Shown here: one piece after another, positions 33,109-43,833 of the stretch
Layout: each line of letters opens with the position of its first letter
Numbering within the stretch: the stretch's first letter is position 1
Source of the DNA: Rhizobacter sp. SG703
GTDB taxonomy: Bacteria > Pseudomonadota > Gammaproteobacteria > Burkholderiales > Burkholderiaceae_C
Direction: 5' to 3'
Assembly: GCF_012275445.1 (NCBI RefSeq)
Contig: NZ_JAAZQK010000004.1
Span: 372,001 to 436,000, forward strand
Length of the DNA stretch: 64,000 bases
Program-made: the position numbers and the translations under genes
Notes under the pieces: generated by a model
Told to the model about the DNA's origin: nothing
What the model saw: only the letters and a program-made list of their open reading frames with translations
Database searches by the model: none

Positions 33109-36100
33109 TTACGCCAATGTGACATCGGCCGTGTAGCGCCCGATCAAGGCCAGCAGGTCTTCTTCCGAATACGGCTTGCCCAGGTAGTGGTCGACCCCCA
33201 GCTCGGCCGCGTAGTCGCGGTGCTTCTGCGCGATCCGCGACGTGATCATGATCACCGGCAGGTCGCGCAGGCGGGCATCGCCGCGGATGTTGCGCACCAG
33301 GTCGAAGCCGTCCATGCGCGGCATCTCGATGTCGCTCAGCACGACCTGCGGCAGGTCTTCGGCCAGCCGCTCCAGCGCGTCGATGCCGTCCTTGGCGAGC
33401 TGCACGCGGTAGCCTTCGCGCACCAGCAGGCGCTGCGTGACGCGGCGCACCGTCAGCGAATCGTCGACCACCAGCACCAGCGGCGCCAAGCGCTGCGGCG
33501 CTTCGGCGGCCGCCGCTGCCTCGATGATCTGCGCCTGCGTCGGCGCCTGGCGTGCCGCCAGCGTCGCGGCACGGGCCGCATCGCCATACAGCGTGGCCAG
33601 CGCCACCGGGTTGTAGATCAGCGCGACCGCACCGGAAGCCAGCAGCGTCATGCCCGCGAGACCCGGCAGGCGCGACAGCTGCGGCCCGAGGTTCTTCACG
33701 ACCACTTCCTGGTTGCCCAGCACTTCGTCGACGTGCAGCGCGATGCGTTGCTGCGCACTGCGCACCACCACCACCGGCCGCATGCGGGTCACTTCCTGGC
33801 TGATGGCCGTCTGCTGCAGCAACGCGCCGAGCCAGAAGAACAGCAGCGAACGGTCGCCGACCGTGAAGGTGCCGCTGGCGTAGGCATGCTCCAGCTCGTC
33901 GAGCTTGGCGCGGCGCACGATCTCGATCAGCGTGGCCGGCACGGCCACCACGGTGCCGCCGCAGCGCAGCATCACGACCTGCGTCACCGCCGTCGTCAGC
34001 GGCAGCAGCAGCTTGAAGCTGGTGCCCTGGCCGACCGAGGTGGCGGTTTCGATCCGGCCGCCCATCGCGTTCACTTCGGAGCGGACCACGTCCATGCCGA
34101 CCCCGCGGCCGGCCAGCTCGGTCACCTGGTCGGCGGTCGAGAAGCCCGGCGTGAAGATCAGGTTGGCCAGCTCGGCATCGCTGTGCGATTCGCCGGGCTT
34201 GATCAGGCCCATCGCCTCGCCCTTGTCGCGGATGCGCATCAGGTTCAGGCCGGCGCCGTCGTCGCGGAATTCGACGCCGACTTCGTTGCCTTCCTGGTGC
34301 AGCGACACGACGATGCTGCCGGCCGCTTCCTTGCCGATGCCGGTGCGGACCTCGGGGCGCTCGATGCCGTGCGTCACGCAGTTGCGCAACAGGTGCTCGA
34401 AGGCCGGCGTCATGCGGTCCAGCACGCCGCGGTCGATTTCGATCGAGCCGCCGACGATGTCCAGGCGCACCTGCTTGCCGGTTTCCTTCGCCGCCTGGCG
34501 CACCACGCGGTACAGGCGGTCGGAGGCGCTTTCGAATTCGACCATCCGGGTGCGCAGCAGGTCGTCCTGCAGGTCGCGCGTCAGGCGGGCCTGGGCCGCC
34601 AGTTCGTCTTCGGTGGTTTCCAGCGTGCGGTGCAGCGTGCGCTGCACGGTGGCCACGTCGTTCACCGACTCGGCCATCATCCGCGTCAGTTCCTGGAAGC
34701 GGGTGAAGCGGTCGAACTCCAGCGGGTCGAAGGACTGGGCCTGCGCCTTGGCCTGCTCCAGCCGCGAGCTCATCTGCGTCTCGGCCTGCAGCTCGATGTC
34801 GCGCAGCTGGCCGCGCAGGCGCTCCAGGTTGTCCGTCAGGTCGGACAGCGAGCCGCGAATGTTGCCGACCTCGGCCTCGATCCGCGAGCGCGTGATGCTG
34901 ACCTCGCCGGCCTGGTTGACCAGGCGCTCGAGCAGCGGCCCGCGCACGCGCACCGCGGAGTGCGTCGGCGAGATCGCCTGTTCGACCGCCGCGGCCACCG
35001 CCGTCGGGTTGGCGGCGAAGCGCGACCAGTCGATGTCGCCACCGGCGATGTTCGACTGGGCGGCCACGCGTGCCGGGGTCAGCACTTGCGGGGCGGCAGG
35101 CGGCGGGGTCACCGGCGCGGCGACCGGGGCCGCGACAGGCGCAGCCACGGGAGCCACCACTGGCGCAGCGGCCTGGACCGGCGCCGGGACCACCGGCGGT
35201 GCGGCCGGTGTCGTCGGTGCCAGCGGCTCGATGAACGGCGCGGCTTCGGCGACCGGCGTCGGGGCCGCAACCACCGGCGGGGCCACCGGTACAGCGACCG
35301 GGGCCGCCACGGGCGGTGCCGCGACGACAGGCGCCACCACCGGCGGCGCGATCGTCATCGGCGCCAGCGCCACCGGCGGTGCGACCGGCGGACGGGCCAC
35401 CGGTGCGGGCGGCGGGGCGACCGGCGCCGCGGCCGCTTCGGCATACGCCTGGGCGTCGCGCGACCGCAGGATCTCGAAGGTGTGGGCCAGGCCGTCGGCC
35501 CGGCCTTGCAGCGCCTCGACGTCCTGCGTGGTCGCCGGCGTCGCCTGCTGCAGCAGGTGCTCGATGCGGGTTTCGAGCCGGTGGGCCATTTCGCCCAGCC
35601 GCATCGCGCCGGCCAGGCGGGCACCGCCCTTCAGCGTGTGCAGCGTGCGCATGCAGGCCGCGGCGGCCGCGTTGTCGGTCGGGCGGCGCGACCATTCGCG
35701 CAGCTTGGTCGCCAGCTCGGGGATCAGCTCCTCGCCCTCTTCCTCGAAGATCGGGAACAGCTCGGCGTCGACCGCATCGATCGCGTCGATGTCGTCGTCA
35801 TCTTCGTCGACCTCGTCGTCGACGTCGACGCGCACCGGCGTCGAGCGCTGCGGCTCGGCGGCCAGCGGCGAGAACGCCTTCAGCTCGGGCAGGCCGAGGC
35901 CGGCGAAGTTGGTGTCGTTGCTGCCGAACGAGCCTGCGGCCGCGGCCGCCAGCGCGTCGGGATCGATCACCTCGGCGACGGCCGGCAGCTCGGGCGCCAG
36001 CAGCATCGGCTCGCTGAGCGCGATCTCGGGCGCCGGCTCGGCGGCTTCGGCCAGCGGCTCGAGGTCGTCGAACGACACATCGACCTCGTCGAAACCCGCT

Positions 36101-39100
36101 TCCGGTTGCGGCGCCGGGATGTCGTCGATCGACGGCTGTGCCGCGTCGGCCGCCGCATTGGCGGCCTCGAGGCGGCGGGCCGAGCTGATCTCGTGCTCGG
36201 CCAGGCGCTCCAGCAGCTCCGGTGCGGCCGGCTTCAGGAAGCCGGCGGCGAACTGGTGCAGCAGGCGGCGCACTTCTTCGGCCGAATCGACGAACAGGCG
36301 GCCTTCGTCGGTCGTGCCGACGCCGATCGCCTGCGAACGCATCAGCGCGTGCTCGAGCAGCCGCGACAGGTGCGACAGCTCGCTGAAGCCCACGGTGGCC
36401 GAACTGCCGGCCAGCGAATGCGCGAGCGCGATCGGCATTTCGCCGACCGGGCGGTGCAGCTCCATCGCCCATTCGGCGACCTCGGTCGTCAGGCGGCGCG
36501 ACAGCTCGTCGGCTTCGTTCAGATAGATGTTGAACAGCGGGATGCCGATGCGCAGCGGACCGACGATCTTGACCTGGTCGTCGTCGGACAGCGGCGCTGC
36601 CGCGGCCGTGTCGGCCGCGTCGACCGGCACTTCGGCCGCCGCCGCGGCGGGCGTCGGCGACAGTTCGGACACCAGCGGTGCGGCTTCGACGACCGGCTCG
36701 CTGCCGAAGAACTCGTCGCCCAGGTCGAGCTCGATCAGCTCGACCGATTCGGCGGACAGCAGTTGCGGCTCGACGCTGTCGGCGACCGGCATCGGCTCCA
36801 GCGCCGCATCGGTCGGCGCGGACGCGCCGAGCTGGTCGAGCATCGAGGTGTCGGGCAGGTCGAAGCTCGGCAGGTCGAAGCCGGGCAGCTCGGCGGCCGG
36901 CGTGACGATCGGCGCGGCCGGGGCTTCGTCGAACGCGCCCAGGTCGAGGTCGAACGACAGGTCGGCCAGCGGCAACGGCGCGGATGCCGTCGAGGCGGCC
37001 GGCGCCGGCACCGCCGGGGCGGCAGCGACCGGCGGCGCCACCGGACGTGCAGCCACCGGCGGCAGCGCAGACAGCGGCGCAGGCTTCGACACCGGCGCGG
37101 TGACCACCGGCGTCGCGGCGGCCGGCTTGGCGGCGGCGTCGCCGAACGACAGCGACATCAGCGACACCGGCGAGGCGGCACCGACCTTGATCGGCGGCAC
37201 CGGGTCGCCGCGGCCGAGGGCATCGGCGGCGGCCTTCACCGTCGCGGCATGGAAACCGGTGACGTTCTGCGCGGCGATCGCGTCGACCCACTTCGCAAAG
37301 TAGGCGAGCGCTTCGTTGGAGAAATTCAGCAGCGTCGGATCGGCGGCCTTCTGGCCGGCCAGCCAGGTGTTGTAGACCTGCTCGCACGCCCACGCGGCAT
37401 CGCCGAAATCCTTCAGCCCGACCATGCGCGAGCTGCCCTTCAGCGTGTGGAACGCGCGGCGCACGGTGGTCTGCTGTTCGACGTCGGCACTGGCATGCGC
37501 CAGGCTCTTCAACGCCGTCTCGGCCGTCTCGATCACCTCGCGCGCTTCCTCGAGGAAGATCTCGCGCATCTCGGGATCGTCGCCGAGGTCGGTGGCCATG
37601 CTGGCCGGTGCGGCCGACAGGGCCGGCTGCACCTTGGCCGGCGCGGCCTCGGGCATGTCGAGCACCGGGTCGGTGGCGGTGTGGACGAAATCGGACAGCG
37701 CTTCGGACAGCTGTTCGCGCGCGGCCGCCACCTCTTCGGTGTTGTGCGAATGGGCGATCGCGTCCTTCGCGTGCTCGACCGCGGCGACCAGCTCGGGCTG
37801 GGCCGCGGCCTGCGCTTCGTGCGACAGGCGGTCGAGGTCGCGCGTGACTTCGTCGAGCGGCACGTGGTCGCTCGCGGCGGTCAGCGACAGCGACTGTGCC
37901 TGCTCGATCAGGCGCGGCTCGACCGGGGTCGGCGCCTGTGCCTGCGCCAGCGCGAGGTTCGACGCCTGGCGCGCCGCGGCACTGCGGCCCATCAGCGGGC
38001 TCAGCGTGCCGGACTTGGCATCGAACACGAACAGCGACTTCGCCATCTGCGGCTGCACGCTGAGCATGTCGATCAGGAAGCCGAGCGCGCCCAGGTTGCC
38101 GGCGAGGCGATCGAAGGTGCCCGACTGGACGACCTGCTGCGGGTCGACCTCGGTCGTGATCATGCCGTCGACGTCTTCGCGCATGCGCAGCACGGCGTGC
38201 GACGCCTGGTCCATGCCCAGCACCGACAGCACGCCGCGCATCGCGGACAGCTGGTTGGGCACCGGCATCAGCAGCTCGCGCTGCGTCGGGTTGCGGAAGA
38301 ACTGGTCGATCGACTTCTCGGCCTCGGACAGCGAGGCGCGCAGTTCCTGCACGACACTGCCCATGGTCTGGCGGTCGGAGACGCGGCGGTACAGCTCCTC
38401 CATCCACGCTTCGAGCGGGTCGGGGGTGTTGCCGGCGCGCACCGAGGCGATGCGCTGCGCGAGCCGGCGCACGCGGGCGGCCTGCTCGGGGTGGTCGAAA
38501 TCGGCGTCCTCGAGCGAGGCTTCGAGGTACAGCACGCTGGTCGCGACTTCCATCGCGAGCGCGGCTTCGGGTGCGGCGTTGGCCTGCTGCGTCTGCACGA
38601 CGGCCTGCTGGATCTCGTCGGCCAGCAGCTCGCCGCTCGGGTACAGGCGCTTGACCGAATCGCCGACCAGCGAGAACTGTTCGGCCAGCCCGCTCATGCG
38701 GTGCATTTCGCCGCCGGCCACCGACGACCAGGCGTCCTTGGCGGTCGCGACGCGCTTGCGCGCCTGCACGATCAGCGCCGGGTCGAAGCGACCGAGGCGG
38801 CTGGTGTCGTAGTCGACCGGCAGGTGCTGCGCGAGGCCGTAGGCCTGGCGGACCGCGGCCAGGCGCGGTGTCTTGCGGCCGTCGCCGGGCGAGGTGCTCT
38901 GCGCGCAGAAGAACAGCAGGTCTTGCGCGAGGCGCTCGGAGACGTCGGGCTGACCGCGTTCGAGCGTGCGCAGCTGCGCGAGCAGCCGCGAGGCCACGCG
39001 CTTGGTGTGCACGTCGCCCTTCAGCAGGCCGTTGGCCTGGCCTTCGAAGAAGGCGGCGGCGAGCTTCCACAGCGTGGAATGGGTCAGGTCGGACGCCTTC

Positions 39101-39729
39101 GCGCCGAGGCCGGCGCAGATGTCGCTCATGCGCTGCACCGCCGGCATCGGCTCGCCGCGCATGATCAGCAGCAGCTGGCGCTCCATCAGCCCGCGGGTGA
39201 TCGAATCGGGAGCGCGCGGCTTCACCGTGGTGTCGGTGGGCAGCTCGCGCCAGCGCCAGTCGATGTTCCACAGGTCGGCGGGGTGCACGCGTTCGGCACC
39301 GGCCAGCGTCTGCACGGCCTGGTACTGCGGGAACAGCGCGAGCGGCGACACCGGCTTGTCGGCCAGCAGGCGCTGCAGGTAGTCGAGCAGCGCGAACGAT
39401 GCGCGCTCGATGGTGTCGACCTCGGCCGACGTGAGCTTCTGCGGCTTCGCGACGAAGCGCAGCACCGCCGCCTCGCTGGCGGCCAGCAGGCGCGCGACGG
39501 CCGGCAGGCCGACCAGTTCGAGCGCACCGACGCCCTGGTGGATCTGTTGCCGTGCGGTGCGCAGCACCGACGGGTCGACGGAATCGACGTCGGAGCCGCT
39601 GTTCGCCTCGGCTTCCTTCACATAGCGGCGCAGCGCCTTGTGGGCCGTGTCCAGGGACTTGCGCAGTTCCTCGTGAACCCACGCGAGCGCGCTGAGGTCG
39701 TCTGTGGTCTCACTCATGGTGTCGCTCAT
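33109..39729 (-). CDS. chpA: ChpA-type hybrid CheA histidine kinase of the type IV pilus chemosensory system
   Basis: A 2206-aa CheA-like kinase that drives twitching motility signalling. Three canonical phosphotransfer histidines are visible: His761 (FHTLKGSSRMV), His1104 (AHSLAGSSATV) and His1364 (LHTLKGGARLA). More degenerate helical Hpt-like regions occupy residues 1-700. A Pro/Ala/Val-rich linker (roughly 1440-1560) precedes the dimerisation and HATPase core (HLLRNCVTHGIERPE, FRDDGAGLNL, GRGVGMDVVRSEVNAMGG), a CheW-like domain, and a C-terminal receiver (Asp2133 in LSDIEMPRMDG). ChpA in Pseudomonas is about 2470 aa. It lies 85 nt after pilJ in the pilGHIJ-chpA operon. Confidence 0.96.
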   Translation of the reverse strand: MSDTMSETTDDLSALAWVHEELRKSLDTAHKALRRYVKEAEANSGSDVDSVDPSVLRTARQQIHQGVGALELVGLPAVARLLAASEAAVLRFVAKPQKLTSAEVDTIERASFALLDYLQRLLADKPVSPLALFPQYQAVQTLAGAERVHPADLWNIDWRWRELPTDTTVKPRAPDSITRGLMERQLLLIMRGEPMPAVQRMSDICAGLGAKASDLTHSTLWKLAAAFFEGQANGLLKGDVHTKRVASRLLAQLRTLERGQPDVSERLAQDLLFFCAQSTSPGDGRKTPRLAAVRQAYGLAQHLPVDYDTSRLGRFDPALIVQARKRVATAKDAWSSVAGGEMHRMSGLAEQFSLVGDSVKRLYPSGELLADEIQQAVVQTQQANAAPEAALAMEVATSVLYLEASLEDADFDHPEQAARVRRLAQRIASVRAGNTPDPLEAWMEELYRRVSDRQTMGSVVQELRASLSEAEKSIDQFFRNPTQRELLMPVPNQLSAMRGVLSVLGMDQASHAVLRMREDVDGMITTEVDPQQVVQSGTFDRLAGNLGALGFLIDMLSVQPQMAKSLFVFDAKSGTLSPLMGRSAAARQASNLALAQAQAPTPVEPRLIEQAQSLSLTAASDHVPLDEVTRDLDRLSHEAQAAAQPELVAAVEHAKDAIAHSHNTEEVAAAREQLSEALSDFVHTATDPVLDMPEAAPAKVQPALSAAPASMATDLGDDPEMREIFLEEAREVIETAETALKSLAHASADVEQQTTVRRAFHTLKGSSRMVGLKDFGDAAWACEQVYNTWLAGQKAADPTLLNFSNEALAYFAKWVDAIAAQNVTGFHAATVKAAADALGRGDPVPPIKVGAASPVSLMSLSFGDAAAKPAAATPVVTAPVSKPAPLSALPPVAARPVAPPVAAAPAVPAPAASTASAPLPLADLSFDLDLGAFDEAPAAPIVTPAAELPGFDLPSFDLPDTSMLDQLGASAPTDAALEPMPVADSVEPQLLSAESVELIELDLGDEFFGSEPVVEAAPLVSELSPTPAAAAAEVPVDAADTAAAAPLSDDDQVKIVGPLRIGIPLFNIYLNEADELSRRLTTEVAEWAMELHRPVGEMPIALAHSLAGSSATVGFSELSHLSRLLEHALMRSQAIGVGTTDEGRLFVDSAEEVRRLLHQFAAGFLKPAAPELLERLAEHEISSARRLEAANAAADAAQPSIDDIPAPQPEAGFDEVDVSFDDLEPLAEAAEPAPEIALSEPMLLAPELPAVAEVIDPDALAAAAAGSFGSNDTNFAGLGLPELKAFSPLAAEPQRSTPVRVDVDDEVDEDDDDIDAIDAVDAELFPIFEEEGEELIPELATKLREWSRRPTDNAAAAACMRTLHTLKGGARLAGAMRLGEMAHRLETRIEHLLQQATPATTQDVEALQGRADGLAHTFEILRSRDAQAYAEAAAAPVAPPPAPVARPPVAPPVALAPMTIAPPVVAPVVAAPPVAAPVAVPVAPPVVAAPTPVAEAAPFIEPLAPTTPAAPPVVPAPVQAAAPVVAPVAAPVAAPVAAPVTPPPAAPQVLTPARVAAQSNIAGGDIDWSRFAANPTAVAAAVEQAISPTHSAVRVRGPLLERLVNQAGEVSITRSRIEAEVGNIRGSLSDLTDNLERLRGQLRDIELQAETQMSSRLEQAKAQAQSFDPLEFDRFTRFQELTRMMAESVNDVATVQRTLHRTLETTEDELAAQARLTRDLQDDLLRTRMVEFESASDRLYRVVRQAAKETGKQVRLDIVGGSIEIDRGVLDRMTPAFEHLLRNCVTHGIERPEVRTGIGKEAAGSIVVSLHQEGNEVGVEFRDDGAGLNLMRIRDKGEAMGLIKPGESHSDAELANLIFTPGFSTADQVTELAGRGVGMDVVRSEVNAMGGRIETATSVGQGTSFKLLLPLTTAVTQVVMLRCGGTVVAVPATLIEIVRRAKLDELEHAYASGTFTVGDRSLLFFWLGALLQQTAISQEVTRMRPVVVVRSAQQRIALHVDEVLGNQEVVVKNLGPQLSRLPGLAGMTLLASGAVALIYNPVALATLYGDAARAATLAARQAPTQAQIIEAAAAAEAPQRLAPLVLVVDDSLTVRRVTQRLLVREGYRVQLAKDGIDALERLAEDLPQVVLSDIEMPRMDGFDLVRNIRGDARLRDLPVIMITSRIAQKHRDYAAELGVDHYLGKPYSEEDLLALIGRYTADVTLA

Positions 39730-39778
39730 CGTCGCGTTGGGGGCGGTGGCAATCCATCTGCCTGTGTGGGGTGAAGGG

Positions 39779-39801
39779 CTGCGGCCCGATCAGGGCCGCA
39801 G
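39779..39801 (-). other. Perfect hairpin in the pilJ-chpA gap
   Basis: A 9-bp stem, CTGCGGCCC paired with GGGCCGCAG, around a 5-nt loop, in the intergenic gap. No U-run follows on the minus strand, so it is not a standard terminator. It may partly attenuate or process the transcript and so set chpA below pilJ. Inference only. Confidence 0.5.
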
Positions 39802-39814
39802 GCGACACACTAGC

Positions 39815-42112
39815 TCAACCGATCTTGAACCGTGCAACCGATTGCTTCAGTTCCTCGGCCGTGCGGGACAGTTCGCGCACCATCTGTGCGGTGGAACGGG
39901 TACCTTCACCGGTCTGCTCGGTCACCGCGAAAATGTGCTGGATGTTCGCTGCCACCACGTTGGCCGATTCGGCTTCTCGCGATGCCTGGCTGGAAATGTG
40001 CGCAATCAGGTCGGCAAGCTGGCGCGACACGCGGTCGATGTCGCCCAGTGCGTTACCTGCCGCGTCGGACAGCCGGGTTCCTTCGACCACGCCCTGCGTC
40101 GAGCGCTCCATGGCCGCCGCAGCATCCTGGGTGTCGGTCTGAATGGTCTTCACCAGGGCCGCGATCTGCCGCGTGGCGTCGCCGGAGCGTTCTGCCAGCC
40201 GCTGCACTTCTTCGGCAACCACCGAGAAGCCCCGGCCCGCTTCACCGGCCGATGCGGCCTGGATGGCGGCGTTCAGTGCCAGCACGTTGGTCTGTTCGGT
40301 AATGTCCGAAATCAGTTCGGTGATTTCGCCAATTTCCTGCGACGACTCGCCCAGCCGCTTGATCCGCTTGGAGGTTTCCTGGATCTGGTCGCGGATCGAG
40401 TTCATGCCGCCGATGGTGTTCTGCACCGCGGTCAGGCCGGTTTCGGCAGCCTGCAGCGATTGACGCGCCACCTGGGCCGTCTGCTGCGCCTGGCTCGACA
40501 CGTCGTTGATTCGGCCTGCCATCTGCAGCACCGACTCGCCGGTTTCACGAATCTCGCGCAGCTGTTCGTCGGATGCGGCCAGCAGTTCGGTCGACGTGGC
40601 TTCCACCTGCTGCGTCGTTTCGGTCACCCGACCCACCGTGCCCTGCACCTGCGACACCAGCGTGCGCAGCTCTTCCACCGTGTAGTTCACCGAGTCGGCG
40701 ATGGCGCCCGTGATGTCTTCGGTCACGGTGGCCTGTTGCGTCAGGTCGCCTTCAGCGACCGTCTGCAATTCGTTCATCAGCCGCAGAATGGCCGCCTGGT
40801 TCGCGTCGTTGACACGCTTGGCTTCCTGCTCCTGGCGTTCGGCTTCGAGTCGCTGGTTCTCGGCAAGCGCGGCACGTTGCGCCTGGTCTCGCACATACAG
40901 CTGCAGGAAGCCCGCGCCGCCGAGGGCCAGCACGACGGCCGACAGCACCAGCAGGCCCAGGTTCACGACGTTGAAGCCGGTGACGGTCGACAGGCGGTCC
41001 TGCACCGTTTCCAGGCCCTTGCGCAGCGGTTCGCTGTCGCCAATGATCGCGGACTGCGCTTCACGGGCCGACACCAGGCCCTGCAGGTTGCCCAGAATCG
41101 AGCTGGCCTGGGTGCGCGTCTCTTCGTATTGCTTCAGCAGCGCGGTCAGGCGCTCCTTGGTCTGCGGATCCTTGGTGCCCGGCAGGCGCAGTTCGGCATT
41201 GCCGTTCGACAGGCCGTCGGCGATTTCGCGGAACGAGTTCAGGTCCTTGCCGAGCAGGAACACGGCCTCGGGGCTCACGCCTTCCATCGTCAGGAATTCG
41301 TTGGCCGACTTGCCGATGCGCTGGGTCAGCATCACGAGCTGACCGACGGCCGACAGCTCGGCCGGCGAGGCTTCCTGCTGCAGCTTCAGCGACGACACCG
41401 TCTCGGCGATTTCCAGCAGGTCCGACGACTGGCGGTTGATCGCGCGCAGCGCCTGGCCGACCTGCGTCAGGATCTTCTGCTGTTGCAGCACGGTGTTCGC
41501 GTTCTTCTCGGCGCGGTCGACCAGCGGCAGCAGCGGCTCCAGCGTGTCCTGCACGACGCCCGGCGCCGCATCGACGTTCGCATCGCCCTTGGCCAGGCCG
41601 CGCACGTTGCGCGCCAGCACCTCGGTACTTTCCTTCACTTCCGGGAAGGCCTGCGCGCTGCCGATCAAGGCCTGCGACACCGACTTCGCCAGACGCTGCG
41701 ACTGCATCAGCGCCTGACCGGAGTAACCCACCTGGGCGGCGCCCTTGTTGGCTTGGTTCAGCGAGCTGATCGTCATGCCGACCAGGCCGACCAGGCCGAC
41801 CAGCACCATGAAGCCCAGCACGCGCTGCTGCTGGCCGACCGGCCGGTTGCCGATCAGAGGCACGCCAGTGCCCGACATCAGCGCAGCGTTGTCGCCGCTG
41901 GGCAGCCGGGTTTCGGAGAAGTCGGCGATTTCGGACGGCGCGGCCTCCGAGATGATCGACGAGTCGAGGTTCACCGTCTGGGCGCCGCCGTCCGGCCGCC
42001 CGTCGTCGTGCAGGTCGAGGCCGGCCACGTCGTCCAGCGCAACGGCACCGTCGGCGCCATATGCGTCGTCACGGCCTTTGCCCTTGCCTTTGATTTTGTT
42101 CAGGAAGCTCAT
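39815..42112 (-). CDS. pilJ: PilJ methyl-accepting chemotaxis protein
   Basis: A 765-aa membrane receptor. A cytoplasmic N-terminal extension of ~95 residues precedes helix 1 (about 98-117, [19 protein letters not shown]). A periplasmic PilJ-type sensor region follows, then helix 2 (around 380-400) and a signalling domain with the conserved hairpin tip ([20 protein letters not shown]). PilJ senses pilus/surface cues and controls ChpA. GAGG lies before the ATG. The Pseudomonas protein is about 680 aa; the extra is largely the N-terminal Asp/Gly-rich part. Confidence 0.96.
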   Translation of the reverse strand: MSFLNKIKGKGKGRDDAYGADGAVALDDVAGLDLHDDGRPDGGAQTVNLDSSIISEAAPSEIADFSETRLPSGDNAALMSGTGVPLIGNRPVGQQQRVLGFMVLVGLVGLVGMTISSLNQANKGAAQVGYSGQALMQSQRLAKSVSQALIGSAQAFPEVKESTEVLARNVRGLAKGDANVDAAPGVVQDTLEPLLPLVDRAEKNANTVLQQQKILTQVGQALRAINRQSSDLLEIAETVSSLKLQQEASPAELSAVGQLVMLTQRIGKSANEFLTMEGVSPEAVFLLGKDLNSFREIADGLSNGNAELRLPGTKDPQTKERLTALLKQYEETRTQASSILGNLQGLVSAREAQSAIIGDSEPLRKGLETVQDRLSTVTGFNVVNLGLLVLSAVVLALGGAGFLQLYVRDQAQRAALAENQRLEAERQEQEAKRVNDANQAAILRLMNELQTVAEGDLTQQATVTEDITGAIADSVNYTVEELRTLVSQVQGTVGRVTETTQQVEATSTELLAASDEQLREIRETGESVLQMAGRINDVSSQAQQTAQVARQSLQAAETGLTAVQNTIGGMNSIRDQIQETSKRIKRLGESSQEIGEITELISDITEQTNVLALNAAIQAASAGEAGRGFSVVAEEVQRLAERSGDATRQIAALVKTIQTDTQDAAAAMERSTQGVVEGTRLSDAAGNALGDIDRVSRQLADLIAHISSQASREAESANVVAANIQHIFAVTEQTGEGTRSTAQMVRELSRTAEELKQSVARFKIG

Positions 42113-42171
42113 AGGTGCCTCGTTGCGTCGTCTTGGGTAATGCAGTCAGGAGGGCCGGCGCGGAGTGCGCC

Positions 42172-42690
42172 TCAGCCTGCGATCTTCAGGAAAGCGGCCT
42201 CGGTGGCCAGCTGTGCCAGGTTCAGTTCGCGCCAGAGGCGGTTGCCTTCGTCGCGGTAATGCGTTCCGACGAAGGCCGGCTTGGCCTGCCCGTCGTCGGG
42301 TTCGGGCTTCAGCTGCGTCAGGTTGCGCAGGCCGGCGAGCCGGTCCACCAGCACCGCGCAGTTGATGTTCAGTTCGGTGTTGAACGCGACGAACCAGGAC
42401 TGCTCGCGCACCGGCTCGTTGCCGCGCACGCCGAGGAAGCCTGCCAGGTCGACGACCCCGTGCAGCCGGCCGCGCAGGTTGGCCACGCCCATGAACCAGC
42501 GGCTCGTGTACGGCACCGGCATCGCCGGCGCGAACGGGAAAATTTCGCCGGCTTCCTGAAGCGGGAACAGGAACCCGTGGCTGCCGCACTCGACGGCCAG
42601 CCAGGCGCTGCCGCGCTCTTGCGTACGCGCCGCCTGCAGCCTCTCGGCCAGGCGACTTTGCAGCTCGCGCAATGCTTCCTTGTTGGCCAT
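42172..42690 (-). CDS. pilI: PilI CheW-like adaptor
   Basis: A 172-aa CheW-domain protein that couples PilJ to ChpA. CheW strands are visible (SAWLAVECGSHGFLFPLQEA, RWFMGVANLRGRLHGVVDL, QSWFVAFNTELNINCAVLVD). The N-terminus carries a helical extension. It sits between pilH and pilJ, about 60 nt from each. Confidence 0.94.
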   Translation of the reverse strand: MANKEALRELQSRLAERLQAARTQERGSAWLAVECGSHGFLFPLQEAGEIFPFAPAMPVPYTSRWFMGVANLRGRLHGVVDLAGFLGVRGNEPVREQSWFVAFNTELNINCAVLVDRLAGLRNLTQLKPEPDDGQAKPAFVGTHYRDEGNRLWRELNLAQLATEAAFLKIAG

Positions 42691-42752
42691 TCAGTTCTCT
42701 GCCTGCGGGGCGACGTGTGACGGTGAGGTGATGGAAACGGGTCCGGCCGCGT

Positions 42753-43118
42753 TCAGTCGAACGCGCGGATCTTGGACACCAGCTCGTCGGCGTCGACGGG
42801 CTTGACGATGTAGTCGCGTGCGCCCTGGCGCATGCCCCACACCTTGTCGGTTTCCTGGTTCTTGCTGGTGCACATGATCACCGGCACGTCGGTGAAGCGC
42901 GGATCGCGCGTGATCGCGCGGGTCAGCTGGAAGCCGTTCTGCCCGGGCATCACGACGTCCATCAGGATCAGGTCGGGCTTCTCTTCGCCCAGCCGGCGCA
43001 TCGCATCTTCGCCGTTCTCGGCAGTTCGCACCGCGTAGCCGCGCTTGGTCAGCAGCTCCGACAGGTAGTGCAGTTCGGTCTTCGAATCGTCGACCAACAG
43101 AATTTTCTGAATCGCCAT
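42753..43118 (-). CDS. pilH: PilH CheY-like response regulator
   Basis: A 121-aa single-domain receiver ([20 protein letters not shown]). The phospho-acceptor Asp is in [18 protein letters not shown], with Thr/Ser in VIMCTSKNQ and Lys in DYIVKPVD. In Pseudomonas PilH opposes PilG in pilus retraction control. AAGGAG lies 6 nt upstream of the ATG. Confidence 0.95.
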   Translation of the reverse strand: MAIQKILLVDDSKTELHYLSELLTKRGYAVRTAENGEDAMRRLGEEKPDLILMDVVMPGQNGFQLTRAITRDPRFTDVPVIMCTSKNQETDKVWGMRQGARDYIVKPVDADELVSKIRAFD

Positions 43119-43164
43119 CGTCTTACTCCTTCAACTCTTTGCAGGGCAGCACCGGAAGGCCGCG

Positions 43165-43557
43165 TCAGACGCGGGCCGGCCGGTGCTGTGCCACGGCTTG
43201 CAACAACTGGTCTTTGGTGAACGGCTTCGTGAGGTAGTCCTCCGAGCCGACCATCCGGCCGCGCGCCTTGTCGAACAGGCCGTCCTTGGAGGACAGCATG
43301 ATCACCGGCACGTCGGCGAATCTGGCGTTGCGCTTGATGATCGCGCAGGTCTGGTACCCGTCCAGGCGCGGCATCAGGATGTCGCAGAAGATCAGGTCGG
43401 GCGAGTGATCGTTGACCTTGGACAGCGCGTCGAAACCGTCCTCCGCGAGCAGCACGGTATGGCCGCCCTGCTTCAGGAAGATCTCCGCACTGCGGCGAAT
43501 CGTGTTGCTGTCGTCGATCACCAGCACCTTGATGCCTGCGATGGCTTCATTGCTCAC
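43165..43557 (-). CDS. pilG: PilG CheY-like response regulator
   Basis: A 130-aa receiver protein (IKVLVIDDSNTIRRSAEIFL), with Asp in LIFCDILMPRLDGYQTC, Ser/Lys in VIMLSSKDG and YLTKPFTKDQ. The start is a GTG at 43557 with GAGGGG 8 nt upstream; the longer in-frame extension to 43605 looks non-coding. First of the chemosensory genes, downstream of the rubredoxin gene by about 70 nt. Confidence 0.94.
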   Translation of the reverse strand: MSNEAIAGIKVLVIDDSNTIRRSAEIFLKQGGHTVLLAEDGFDALSKVNDHSPDLIFCDILMPRLDGYQTCAIIKRNARFADVPVIMLSSKDGLFDKARGRMVGSEDYLTKPFTKDQLLQAVAQHRPARV

Positions 43558-43629
43558 CGAGAATCCCCTCAATGACTGAAAGCGGCCGCGGCACTTGCCC
43601 GGCACGCCATGTAAGAGCCTCAGCGACCA

Positions 43630-43815
43630 TCAGATCTGGACCATTTCGAAATCTTCCTTGCGCGCGCCGCATTCCGGGCAGGTCCAGTTCATGGGTACTG
43701 CTTCCCATGCGGTGCCCGGTGCAATACCGTGTTCGGGATCTCCTGCCGCTTCGTCGTATATCCAGCCGCAGATCAGGCACATCCAGGTTCGGGTACCGCT
43801 GAGGTCATTGCTCAC
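43630..43815 (-). CDS. Rubredoxin
   Basis: A 61-aa iron protein with one Fe(Cys)4 site: Cys13 and Cys16 (MCLICGWIYDEA), Cys46 and Cys49 (WTCPECGARKEDF). It carries electrons in the cytosol. The start is a GTG at 43815 with a poor ribosome site. In many Betaproteobacteria a rubredoxin gene sits just before pilG and divergent from thiD, as here. Confidence 0.96.
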   Translation of the reverse strand: MSNDLSGTRTWMCLICGWIYDEAAGDPEHGIAPGTAWEAVPMNWTCPECGARKEDFEMVQI

Positions 43816-43833
43816 TTTGTTTTTGTCGCATCA

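Noticed and set aside
35080-35420. Repetitive CACCGGCGG-type DNA resembling a repeat array
   Set aside because: It encodes the Pro/Ala/Val-rich linker of ChpA. Units are irregular and have no spacer structure, so this is not a CRISPR array.
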